Assembly: GCA_015519975.1 (NCBI GenBank)
Contig: WIAL01000006.1
Location: 46,007-110,006, forward strand
DNA length: 64,000 bases
Direction: 5' to 3'
From: Hydrogenothermaceae bacterium
Lineage (GTDB): Bacteria > Aquificota > Aquificia > Aquificales > Hydrogenothermaceae
In this document: positions 18,930 to 26,165 of the stretch, piece after piece
How the letters are laid out: every line of letters starts with the position of its first letter
Numbering within the stretch: the first letter of the stretch is position 1
Position numbers and translations under genes: made by a program
Notes under the pieces: generated by a model
Seen by the model: the letters and a program-made list of their open reading frames with translations, nothing else
Databases searched by the model: none
Told to the model about the DNA's origin: nothing

Positions 18930-19775
18930 AAACTTTAGGAGCATTGTTGCATATGCTCCTTTATTTAAATAAAAAGATATATAATTTCCCCTATCTGAGA
19001 AATTTTCAACCTTTTCGTAAAGCCTTCTATAATCTCCCTTTATCCTTCTATTTTTTAATAGTTCTAAAAATTCAGTTAAATGAAAGCCTTCTTTTTCCAG
19101 AACTTTTTTATAGTAATTTTCACTTTCTTCAAGTTTAGCTTTATAACCCAGTAACGTCCAAAATTTTGGTAATTTGTTAATGTTTAAACTTGATGGAATA
19201 AAAAACTCTGTATTATTTTCACTTAATATTCTGCCGTGAAAATTTTCTTTTAAAAAAAGCTTTAAACTTTCATTCCATAAATATGATAAATAAGCATCTA
19301 TGAAAAAGTTTTCTTTTTTTGACAATCTTTTTTTATTTGAAAGCAAAATCTGTTTTCCTTTTTTTATATTAAATGGTTTAACTCTTTGAGTATCGTAGTA
19401 ATTTATAAAATAATTCAGCAATTTATTTATTTTAAAAGGCTTTTTTATTGAAAAATAATTTCCTTTCAGCATTCCTATTTTTATCTTCTTATTTGTTTTT
19501 CCTAAAAATTCTAAAAAATAAAAATTTTCGTTTTCTTTATGCTTAATAAAATCCCCTAAAAATTCATCTGAAGTAACAAATTGAAATGTTATAGCATTTT
19601 TATCTTTTAATCCTGCATATGAAAAATTATATTTTTTCGCAATATCTAAAGTGTTAAATCCTTTTTTAACAAGATGATAAAGATAAAAATTTCCCTCCCC
19701 AATTTTAAATTCTGCCTTTTCCGATACAATAAAATGTTCAGGTTTTTCTTTTATATTTAAATCATATCTAATCAT
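18888..19775 (-). CDS. truD: tRNA pseudouridine(13) synthase
   Basis: 295 residues. The TruD catalytic motif is YAGLKDKNA (catalytic Asp58), followed by TFQFVTS. Other family pieces are the N-terminal EKPEHFIVSEKAEF and the C-terminal GAYATMLLKFLYA. The enzyme isomerises U13 of tRNA(Glu). Length is short compared with E. coli TruD (349) because the inserted domain is trimmed, as in some thermophiles and epsilonproteobacteria. It converges on the NhaD-type gene with a 42-base coding overlap. Start ATG is followed directly by the conserved RYDLNIKEKP. Confidence 0.9.
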   Translation of the reverse strand: MIRYDLNIKEKPEHFIVSEKAEFKIGEGNFYLYHLVKKGFNTLDIAKKYNFSYAGLKDKNAITFQFVTSDEFLGDFIKHKENENFYFLEFLGKTNKKIKIGMLKGNYFSIKKPFKINKLLNYFINYYDTQRVKPFNIKKGKQILLSNKKRLSKKENFFIDAYLSYLWNESLKLFLKENFHGRILSENNTEFFIPSSLNINKLPKFWTLLGYKAKLEESENYYKKVLEKEGFHLTEFLELLKNRRIKGDYRRLYEKVENFSDRGNYISFYLNKGAYATMLLKFLYAKNVVFKPKQS

Positions 19776-19783
19776 TCAAAAAA

Positions 19784-20143
19784 TTATTTCGCACCAAACT
19801 GATCGCAAGCATCTATTACGTATCTCAAATGGGCTATTGCCGGTCCACCACCCATTAAAGTTGCAACATAGGCTGCTTCCATTATTTCCTGTCTTGTAGC
19901 ACCAAGCGCTATAGCATTTTTTGTATGAAATGCTATACAGAATGGGCATTGTGCTTTTACTCCAAGTGCAAGGGATATAAGCTCTTTTGTTTTGGTATCA
20001 AGGGCACCTGGTTTTTCTGTTTCTTTAAAAAACTCATGAAATGCTTCAACATACTTTGGATTATCTTTTTTCATTGTTTCAAGTAAGTCAATAAATTGAT
20101 CGTAATAACTTTGCATGTCAACATGAGTATGTTTTTCTTCCAT
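19784..20143 (-). CDS. carboxymuconolactone decarboxylase/AhpD-like protein
   Basis: 119 residues of the CMD/AhpD superfamily. The redox motif C-x2-C-x3-H is present as CPFCIAFH (Cys66, Cys69, His73). It is followed by TKNAIALGATRQEIMEAAYV, a family hallmark, and then GGGPAIAHLRYV. These small helical proteins act as peroxidase partners or thiol-disulfide relays. True decarboxylase activity is unlikely outside aromatic-degradation operons. A GGAGGG site lies 9 bases upstream of the ATG. It lies 32 bases after hisD and 8 before truD on the same strand. Confidence 0.85.
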   Translation of the reverse strand: MEEKHTHVDMQSYYDQFIDLLETMKKDNPKYVEAFHEFFKETEKPGALDTKTKELISLALGVKAQCPFCIAFHTKNAIALGATRQEIMEAAYVATLMGGGPAIAHLRYVIDACDQFGAK

Positions 20144-20175
20144 AATATACCCCTCCAGTAAAATTTATTTTTAAA

Positions 20176-21462
20176 CTAACTTTCTTCTTTTCTTATGTCA
20201 ATACTTAACTTATGAGCCATTAAACCTTCAGCTTTTGCTATGTCCGATGCAACTTTATCAACCCTGTCAAATCCTTCTCTTGTTACGTATATAATAGATG
20301 AACGTTTTACAAAGTCATAAACTCCAAGAGGAGAAGAAAATCTTGCTGAGCCTGCTGTAGGAAGTACATGATTTGGACCAAGGACATAATCTCCCAAAGG
20401 CTCCGTTGAATAACTTCCTAAGAATATAGCACCTGCATTTTTTATATCATGTAGATACCTAAATGGATCTTCTACAACTATTTCTAAATGCTCAGGTGCT
20501 ATGTGATTTGCTACAGCACAGGCTTTTTCTATATTTTCAACAACAAATATCTTTCCGTAATTGTTTAATGATTTTTCAATTATTTCTCTTCTCGGCATTT
20601 TTAAAAGAAGATCTGCATAAATGGCATCATGAACCTTTTCAGCTAAATTTTCATCATCTGTGATTAAAATTGAAGCTGCCATCTCATCGTGCTCAGCCTG
20701 GGATAAAAGATCTGCAGCAATCCATTTTGGATTTGCTGATTTATCAGCAATAACAAGGATCTCAGATGGTCCGGCAATTGAATCAATTCCAACAACTCCA
20801 TAAACATTTTTCTTAGCTAACGCAACATAAATGTTTCCAGGCCCAACTATTTTATCAACTTTTGGAATAGTTTCTGTGCCATAGGCCATAGCAGCAACAG
20901 CCTGAGCACCACCAACTCTGTAAACAGCTTCTATACCGCAAATAAATGCAGCAGCCAAAGTATATTTATTTGGATTTGGAGAACACATATAAATTTCTTT
21001 AACTCCTGCAACAACTGCAGGAATTGCATTCATTATTACAGATGAAGGATATGCTGCTTTTCCTCCAGGGACATATAATCCAACTCTTTCAAGGGGAGTA
21101 ACTTTTTGACCAAGTATTATTCCTTCTTCATCCTTCATATAAGAGTTTTCAACTTGGGCTTCGTGAAACTCTCTAACCCTTTCTGCAGCAACTTCAAGTG
21201 CCCATCTAACATCTTCTTCTATGTTATCATAAGCCTTCTCAAGTTCTTCAAATGGTATTTGAATTTCTTCCTTGCTTAGTTTTACACCATCAAATTTTTC
21301 AGTATATTCTAAGAGAGCTTTATCGCCTTTTTCTTTTACATTTTTTATAATCTCTCTTACTGTAGGCTCATATTTTTCAACATCAATTTCACTTCTTAAA
21401 ATTAACTGTTTTACGTCTTCATTTTCTATAAAATTTTTCTTCCTTAAATCTACAATTTTCAT
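20176..21462 (-). CDS. hisD: histidinol dehydrogenase
   Basis: 428 residues, full length. It performs the last two oxidations of histidine biosynthesis, L-histidinol to L-histidine, with zinc and NAD+. Motifs seen include VPGGKAAYPSSVIMNAIPA, VGGAQAVAAMAYGTETIPKV and DKIVGPGNIYVALAK. The zinc/catalytic segments are LLSQAEHDEMA, NHIAPEHLEI and GPNHVLPTAG. It stands alone without other his genes, consistent with scattered pathway genes in Aquificota. A GGGG-containing ribosome site lies upstream. Confidence 0.97.
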   Translation of the reverse strand: MKIVDLRKKNFIENEDVKQLILRSEIDVEKYEPTVREIIKNVKEKGDKALLEYTEKFDGVKLSKEEIQIPFEELEKAYDNIEEDVRWALEVAAERVREFHEAQVENSYMKDEEGIILGQKVTPLERVGLYVPGGKAAYPSSVIMNAIPAVVAGVKEIYMCSPNPNKYTLAAAFICGIEAVYRVGGAQAVAAMAYGTETIPKVDKIVGPGNIYVALAKKNVYGVVGIDSIAGPSEILVIADKSANPKWIAADLLSQAEHDEMAASILITDDENLAEKVHDAIYADLLLKMPRREIIEKSLNNYGKIFVVENIEKACAVANHIAPEHLEIVVEDPFRYLHDIKNAGAIFLGSYSTEPLGDYVLGPNHVLPTAGSARFSSPLGVYDFVKRSSIIYVTREGFDRVDKVASDIAKAEGLMAHKLSIDIRKEES

Positions 21463-21535
21463 AATAAGTTGCCCCTTTATACTTTTTGTATACCTTTAAT
21501 TATATACTATACTTAAAACATTTGGGGATTAAAAA

Positions 21536-22057
21536 ATGTTAAAGTATTTACTGCTTATTTTCTTGATATTTAATCTTTCAGAGGGGGTAGAAAAAATGAG
21601 TATTAAAGTTGAAAGTCCAGCTTTTGAAAATGGAGAAATTATTCCTGTGAAGTATACCTGTGATGGAGAGGATATTTCACCTGAAATGATTTGGTCAAAT
21701 ATTCCAAGTGAAACAAAAAGCCTTGTACTTATTATGGATGATCCTGATGCACCTATGGGAACTTTTACGCACTGGATAGTTTACGATATTCCAACAAGAT
21801 TAAATCATCTTCCTGAAGACCTTCCAAAAGTAGCAGAAATTGAAACTTTAAAACAAGGGATAAATGATTTTAGAAACGTAGGTTACGGCGGTCCATGTCC
21901 TCCTCCAGGAAAACCTCATAGATATTTCTTTAAAGTTTATGCACTTGACGTTAGCTCACTTGGAATACCTGGCGGTATGACAAGGGAAATTGTTGAAGAA
22001 AGAATGCAGGGACATGTAATTGCCGAAGGTTATTTAATGGGAGTTTATGGAAGATAA
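21536..22057 (+). CDS. YbhB/YbcL-family PEBP (Raf-kinase-inhibitor-like) protein
   Basis: 173 residues. The PEBP core is clear: PVKYTCDGEDISPEMIWSNI, LVLIMDDPDAPMGTFTHWIV, GGPCPPPGKPHRYFFKVYAL. Bacterial members bind small anions or lipids; function is poorly known. Two starts are possible. ATG at 21536 (GGGG upstream) gives a hydrophobic leader LKYLLLIFLIFNL that could be a signal peptide. ATG at 21596 has an equally strong GGGGG site and starts directly at MSIKVESP. I list the longer form. The stop lies 5 bases before the inferred left end of the IS element. Confidence 0.85.
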   Translation: MLKYLLLIFLIFNLSEGVEKMSIKVESPAFENGEIIPVKYTCDGEDISPEMIWSNIPSETKSLVLIMDDPDAPMGTFTHWIVYDIPTRLNHLPEDLPKVAEIETLKQGINDFRNVGYGGPCPPPGKPHRYFFKVYALDVSSLGIPGGMTREIVEERMQGHVIAEGYLMGVYGR

Positions 22058-22074
22058 TTTATAGAAAATTTTTG

Positions 22075-22165
22075 CTTTCTAAAACCCATTTTCTTGTTCG
22101 CCTCTCGGCTCACCTAATTCAAAGAATTATTAGAAATGGGATACAGAAAGCACGGCGTAAGCCGT
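22075..22165 (+). repeat. structured left end of the IS element
   Basis: Paired stems CTTTCT (22075-22080) with AGAAAG (22145-22150), and CCCATTT (22085-22091) with AAATGGG (22134-22140), enclose a loop. The loop carries GTTCGCCTCTCGGCTCAC (22096-22113), near-complementary to copies before and after tnpB. A separate small hairpin ACGGC-GTAA-GCCGT lies at 22152-22165. Likely transposase recognition or untranslated-leader structure. Confidence 0.6.
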
Positions 22166-22242
22166 AAAAACCCTTTTAGCGTTTAATTTTACATTTTTTT
22201 TAAAGGTTTGCTTTTTTCGTTAGTTTACAATACCATAGTACT

Positions 22243-22635
22243 ATGATTGAAATAAAGAGTAATAAACATTCAAAATGGCAAACAGCTTACCATATAGTCT
22301 GGATACCAAAATACAGAAAACCTGTTTTAAAAGGTAAGATTGAGGAAAGACTGAAAGAGCTGATTTTTGAAATAGCTGATGAATATGGATTTGACATATT
22401 AGCGTTAGAAATAATGCCAGACCATATACATTTGTTTGTATCAGCTCCACCTAAATATGCACCTGCAACATTAGTTAAGCTATTTAAGGGCATTACTGCA
22501 AGGAAACTATTTAAAGAATTTCCAGAACTAAAAAAGCAGTTTAGAAAAGGTCATCTATGGACACCATCTTACTATTTAGGAACTGCTGGTAATGTATCAG
22601 CAGATACAATTAAAAGGTATATAGACAATTTTTAA
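22243..22635 (+). CDS. tnpA: IS200/IS605 Y1 (HUH) transposase
   Basis: 130 residues, the normal length. The HUH metal site is PDHIHLF (His61, His63), and the catalytic tyrosine is in TPSYYLGTAG (most likely Tyr110). The start segment HSKWQTAYHIVWIPKYRKPV is diagnostic. It cuts and joins single-stranded DNA at hairpin ends during replication. No good ribosome site precedes the ATG. A TACAAT box ends 11 bases before it, so the message may be almost leaderless, or translation may be kept low as in other IS200 elements. It appears intact and potentially active. Confidence 0.95.
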   Translation: MIEIKSNKHSKWQTAYHIVWIPKYRKPVLKGKIEERLKELIFEIADEYGFDILALEIMPDHIHLFVSAPPKYAPATLVKLFKGITARKLFKEFPELKKQFRKGHLWTPSYYLGTAGNVSADTIKRYIDNF

Positions 22636-22640
22636 ATTGA

Positions 22641-22658
22641 GTGAGCCGAAAGGCGAAC
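22641..22658 (+). repeat. GAGCCGAAAGGCGAAC motif before tnpB
   Basis: GTGAGCCGAAAGGCGAAC lies directly upstream of the tnpB start, next to its AGGA ribosome site. It is complementary at 17 of 18 bases to 22096-22113 in the left end. It recurs as ATGAGCCGAAGGCGAAC at 24051-24067 over the tnpB stop. It may itself fold as GCC-GAAA-GGC. Confidence 0.7.
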
Positions 22659-22662
22659 AGGA

Positions 22663-24054
22663 ATGTTAAGGCAAGTAAAAAGAAGCTTAAGAATAGAATT
22701 AAACACTTTTGCAAAGCAAATTGGCGACCTAAAAGGGAGCAATATAGACCAAACCACAAACATAGTATTAGGCTATTTAACATATCACGCAGGAAAACTA
22801 TGGAATGAAGCGAATTACCTTGTGAAAAATAAATTAGCAAAACCAAATAAATTTGACCTATACAATAAGCTAAAAGATACTTCTATACACAAAAAATCCC
22901 TACAAAGCAGAACAGCGCAAATAACATTAGACGAATTATGTAGAAGCTGGCAAAATTTCTTTAGATATTTAGAAAATCCTAATAAATACCCTTCACCAGT
23001 AAAACCGCCAAAATACAATAAGAAAAAATCACCACATAGACCAGTAATTTACGATAAAACAGGATTTACAATTGAAGGGAACACAATAAGATTAAGCCTT
23101 TCAAAAGAGCTAAAAAACCACTTGAAAGAAAAACACGGAATATACATAGACTACCTGAGAATAGAAACAGGATTAGACTTAAGCCAGTTAAACATACTAA
23201 ACATACAAATAGCACCATACAAAGCATACGGTAATATTACATACAGATTAAACATCGTATATGAGAAAGAGGCAGGGGAAACAATATCACAAACAGATAG
23301 AGCCTTAGCAATAGACTACGGAATATCAAACTTTGCAACAATTGTGATAGAAAACCAGCCAATAAGCTATATAGTAGATGGAAAGGGGATCCAGTCAATA
23401 TTAAGAAAATACCTAAAGAAATTAGCAAAATGGCAAAAGAAAAGAGATAATCTGCTGAATAAAGGACTTTCAACAAGCAGAGTAGATAAAATACTCCACA
23501 GGATACAAAAGAGAATAAATAATCTGATAAGAGACTTCAGCCATAAAGTTTCAAATCTGATAGTAGAGCTTGCTAAAAGATACAATGTTTCAACAATCGT
23601 AATAGGGAAACTCCAAGAAAGCAAGAACAAAGAAAGTAAACTATCAAGCATAATAGACCAGATGTTAAGCTTACTGCCGCACGGTAGAGTATCAAAGCAG
23701 ATAGAATACAAAGCAAGTGAATATGGAATAAAGGTAGTATTGGTAGATGAGAGCTATACTTCAGGTGTGGACAGCTTAAAGAAAGTAGCTGTCAACAAAG
23801 AAAATTACACACCTGAAGCAAGGAAACACAGGGGACTATTTAAAAGCATATTAGGATTAGTAAATGCAGATGTAAACGGAGCAAGGAACATTTTAAAAAA
23901 GTTTAAAAAGAGCTTTCACGATTACATCACAGGATTAAGACAAACAGTAAGAATAAGAGTATTTGGAAAGTTAGCAAGTAGCCCTAAGTCTGCCCAAGTA
24001 TATGGACAGATAGGGGTAGTAAGGTGTGGTGACCACCTGTCAGGGATAAGATGA
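22663..24054 (+). CDS. tnpB: TnpB, RuvC-like RNA-guided nuclease of IS605 group
   Basis: 463 residues. The three RuvC acids are visible: Asp218 in ALAIDYGISNF, Glu319 in IVIGKLQES and Asp403 in NADVNGARNI. A helical N-terminal wedge region (~1-130) and an arginine/lysine-rich bridge region (~245-300) precede the active-site parts. The C4 zinc finger common in TnpB is absent. The matching stretch is ESYTSGVDSLKK ... RGLFK, as in the non-zinc YTS...RGLF subgroup. The enzyme cuts donor joints using an omega-RNA made from the right end. AGGA ribosome site; starts 28 bases after tnpA. Confidence 0.93.
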   Translation: MLRQVKRSLRIELNTFAKQIGDLKGSNIDQTTNIVLGYLTYHAGKLWNEANYLVKNKLAKPNKFDLYNKLKDTSIHKKSLQSRTAQITLDELCRSWQNFFRYLENPNKYPSPVKPPKYNKKKSPHRPVIYDKTGFTIEGNTIRLSLSKELKNHLKEKHGIYIDYLRIETGLDLSQLNILNIQIAPYKAYGNITYRLNIVYEKEAGETISQTDRALAIDYGISNFATIVIENQPISYIVDGKGIQSILRKYLKKLAKWQKKRDNLLNKGLSTSRVDKILHRIQKRINNLIRDFSHKVSNLIVELAKRYNVSTIVIGKLQESKNKESKLSSIIDQMLSLLPHGRVSKQIEYKASEYGIKVVLVDESYTSGVDSLKKVAVNKENYTPEARKHRGLFKSILGLVNADVNGARNILKKFKKSFHDYITGLRQTVRIRVFGKLASSPKSAQVYGQIGVVRCGDHLSGIR

Positions 24055-24131
24055 GCCGAAGGCGAACAGCCTCCCTGTGAAGCCACCGACTAAAGTCGGT
24101 GCGTAGTTCACAAAGTACATATTTGATTTAA
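23990..24131 (+). ncRNA. predicted omega-RNA (reRNA) of TnpB, with guide reading into murI
   Basis: In TnpB systems the guide RNA scaffold is the 3' part of tnpB plus the right end, and the guide is the flank just past the end. Here the scaffold would end with hairpin 24084-24101 and GTAGTTCAC (24111). The guide would be about 24112-24131 (aaagtacatatttgatttaa), antisense to the murI 3' end. The 5' limit is a guess. Confidence 0.5.
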
Positions 24132-24890
24132 GTCTATTTTTTCAAACTTAAGATGTGGAATAAGTAAATTTTTTAAAGTTTCAAAAGAAGGAGAGCTATC
24201 TGTAATAAAAACTCTCCTCTCTCCATTTTTTTCATTAAAAATATTCAACTTTTTTATAAAATCTGAAATCAAAGCTGATGAGTCAACAATATTTATATCG
24301 GGATATAAGCTTGATATTTCCTCTTTTAAAAGGGGATAATGGGTACATCCAAGTATTAGCGTATCTATATCCTTTTCTACTAAATTTTTTAAATAATCTT
24401 CAATTATTAACCGTGTAATTTTACCTTTTATCTTTCCTTCTTCTACAAGCGGCACAAATAAAGGACACGCATTTGAATAAACTTCAAAATCTGGATTTAG
24501 TTCTTTTAATTTCTTTTCATAGGATTTACTTCTAATTGTTGCCTGAGTCCCAATTACACCAATTTTTCCATTTTTTGTCGTAGTAACAGCTGTTAGCACC
24601 CCTGGAGTTATAACGTCTATAACAGGAATTTTTAAGTAATTTTTAATTTTGTCTACAGCATAAGATGATGCTGTATTACATGCAACAACTATAACATCTA
24701 CTTTAAAATTTTTAACCAAAAACTCAGATAATTCTAAGCTGTATCTTATAATTGTTTCTTCAGATTTATTTCCATACGGAACCCTTGCTGTATCTCCTAT
24801 ATAGTATAGATTTGCTTTTGGAAAACTTTTATCTATTTCTTTAAAAACAGTTAATCCGCCTATTCCTGAATCAAAAATGCCTATATTCAT
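24108..24890 (-). CDS. murI: glutamate racemase
   Basis: 260 residues. It supplies D-glutamate for peptidoglycan. The start IGIFDSGIGGLTVFKEI, the first catalytic cysteine in VVACNTASSYAVD and the second in LILGCTHYPLL are all present, as is YIGDTARVPYGNKS. Length is normal. The last codons lie against the IS right end. The TGA stop at 24110-24108 is made of IS bases, while the inferred uninterrupted site would read TTA-TAA, giving the same C-terminal leucine. rsfS is 1 base upstream on the same strand. Confidence 0.97.
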   Translation of the reverse strand: MNIGIFDSGIGGLTVFKEIDKSFPKANLYYIGDTARVPYGNKSEETIIRYSLELSEFLVKNFKVDVIVVACNTASSYAVDKIKNYLKIPVIDVITPGVLTAVTTTKNGKIGVIGTQATIRSKSYEKKLKELNPDFEVYSNACPLFVPLVEEGKIKGKITRLIIEDYLKNLVEKDIDTLILGCTHYPLLKEEISSLYPDINIVDSSALISDFIKKLNIFNEKNGERRVFITDSSPSFETLKNLLIPHLKFEKIDLNQICTL

Positions 24891-24891
24891 T

Positions 24892-25236
24892 TTATCCTGA
24901 ACTTATTTCAAGTTTTGGAGCATCCTGCCAAAGCCACTCTAGTTGATAATAATCTCTAAGCTCCGGCAAAAATACGTGTACAATAATATCAGCTAAGTCT
25001 ATTGCTATCCATCTACCTTCAGTATGTCCTTCTACTTTTGCCTGTACACCTTCTTCTTTTAAGCTTTTTATTATTTCGTCTGCTATCGCTCTTGTATGGG
25101 TTGGAACGTCTCCTGTAGTTATTACCATATAGTCTGCTACTGGGTTAACTTTCCCTACTTCTATAACCACCGTATCTTTTCCTTTTTTATCTTCAATTGC
25201 TGATATAACTTTCTTTAGGGTTTTTTCAGTACTGAT
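24892..25236 (-). CDS. rsfS: ribosomal silencing factor RsfS (Iojap family), apparent ATC start
   Basis: 114 residues if begun at ATC (25236-25234). RsfS binds ribosomal protein L14 (uL14) and blocks subunit joining in starvation. Family motifs are VADYMVITTGDVPTHTRAIA, VEGHTEGRWIAIDLADIIVH and EWLW-like YQLEWLW. The usual N-terminal helix STEKTLKKVISAIEDKKGKD is coded in frame upstream, after an AGGAGG site with 7-base spacing, but no ATG, GTG or TTG is present there. The only standard start is GTG at 25170, which would give 92 residues and drop that helix. So either a rare ATC start or a sequence error (ATG read as ATC) is likely. Confidence 0.8.
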   Translation of the reverse strand: MSTEKTLKKVISAIEDKKGKDTVVIEVGKVNPVADYMVITTGDVPTHTRAIADEIIKSLKEEGVQAKVEGHTEGRWIAIDLADIIVHVFLPELRDYYQLEWLWQDAPKLEISSG

Positions 25237-25283
25237 GTTAAAACCTCCTTTAATAGTAATTTTTTATTAAATCTAATTACTTT

Positions 25284-26165
25284 TTATAAATTCTCAAGAC
25301 TCTTTTTAGCTTTTTTTGAAAATTTGCTATTTCCTTTTGAAAGCTCTTTTAATATTTTCTTCCCTTTCAAATAGCTTTCTTTTATTCTTTTTTCCAGTGT
25401 AAAAAGCTGTTCTTCAAGGAGCTTTTTTCTATTTTGAAGCACGTTTTTCTTCTCTAAATCTTTTTCTTTAGCTATTTTCTCATTAAGTTCTTTTATTTTT
25501 TCTTTATAATTTTTTATCTGATTTTCGTACTGGTATTTTGCATTTATCAAGTCCACAGCCATTTTAAACCTTATATTTTCTTTATCTACATAATTAGGAT
25601 ATTTCCTTAGGATGTATTCATAATAAAACGCTGCAGAATAAGGCTTACCTAAATGATGGTATAGGTCTGCAACAGCAAGATAATGTTTAGATTCTTTTTG
25701 CTTTACTTTTTTTATTATCTCTTTTGCTTTTTCAACATATTTACTATCCGGATAGTTAATAATTATTTCTTGAGCCTTTTCTAAAGCTTTTTTTGAATAT
25801 GTTAAATCTCTTTGATAATCAGGAGATACTTTTAAATAAGAAACTGCAAGTTTATAAAGAGCCTCTGGAATGTTAGGTGCTGTTGGATACATTGATATAT
25901 ATTCTTCAAACTCAACTATAGCATCAACATACATTTTCTCTTTAAAATACGAATCTGCAAGTGCAAATTTTGCATTCATTACATCTTCTATAGTCATATT
26001 TTCGGCTTTGTATATAGCCTTTCTCAAATATTCCCTTGCCTTTTCGTAATCTCCCTTTTGATATGCTTTTAACCCTTCATAATAAACATCTTTAGGATAA
26101 AACTCTTTTTGCGCACATGACACTACCAAAAATAAACTTATAAATAAAATTAAGATTTTCCTCAT
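25284..26165 (-). CDS. BamD-like outer-membrane TPR lipoprotein
   Basis: 293 residues. The signal peptide MRKILILFISLFLVVSC ends in a good lipobox (VVSC, Cys17). Residues ~25-190 hold TPR units of the BamD/YfiO type, such as YYEGLKAYQKGDYEKAREYL and ALYKLAVSYLK. A ~90-residue Lys/Glu-rich coiled coil (about 200-293) follows and is longer than in E. coli BamD (245). It likely belongs to the outer-membrane protein assembly complex. It overlaps the RNase G gene by 4 bases (ATGA). The family is clear and the BamD role is probable. Confidence 0.8.
   Translation of the reverse strand: MRKILILFISLFLVVSCAQKEFYPKDVYYEGLKAYQKGDYEKAREYLRKAIYKAENMTIEDVMNAKFALADSYFKEKMYVDAIVEFEEYISMYPTAPNIPEALYKLAVSYLKVSPDYQRDLTYSKKALEKAQEIIINYPDSKYVEKAKEIIKKVKQKESKHYLAVADLYHHLGKPYSAAFYYEYILRKYPNYVDKENIRFKMAVDLINAKYQYENQIKNYKEKIKELNEKIAKEKDLEKKNVLQNRKKLLEEQLFTLEKRIKESYLKGKKILKELSKGNSKFSKKAKKSLENL

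Larger units (their letters stand above)
22063..24111 (+). mobile_element. complete IS200/IS605-family element (tnpA + tnpB)
   Basis: It encodes an intact Y1 transposase and an intact TnpB in the same direction. The right end has the perfect hairpin CACCGAC-TAAA-GTCGGTG (24084-24101) and finishes GTAGTTCAC at 24111, typical of the family. The left end is inferred after TTTAT (22058-22062). Joining that to the right flank (aaagtac) rebuilds a site in which murI ends ...Leu-TAA with the same protein. No target duplication is expected for this family. The right end is clear and the left end is inferred. Confidence 0.85.

Noticed and set aside
24892..25170. GTG at 25170 as the rsfS start
   Set aside because: It would remove the conserved N-terminal helix that is coded in frame behind a strong ribosome site, although AAGGA before the GTG keeps it possible.
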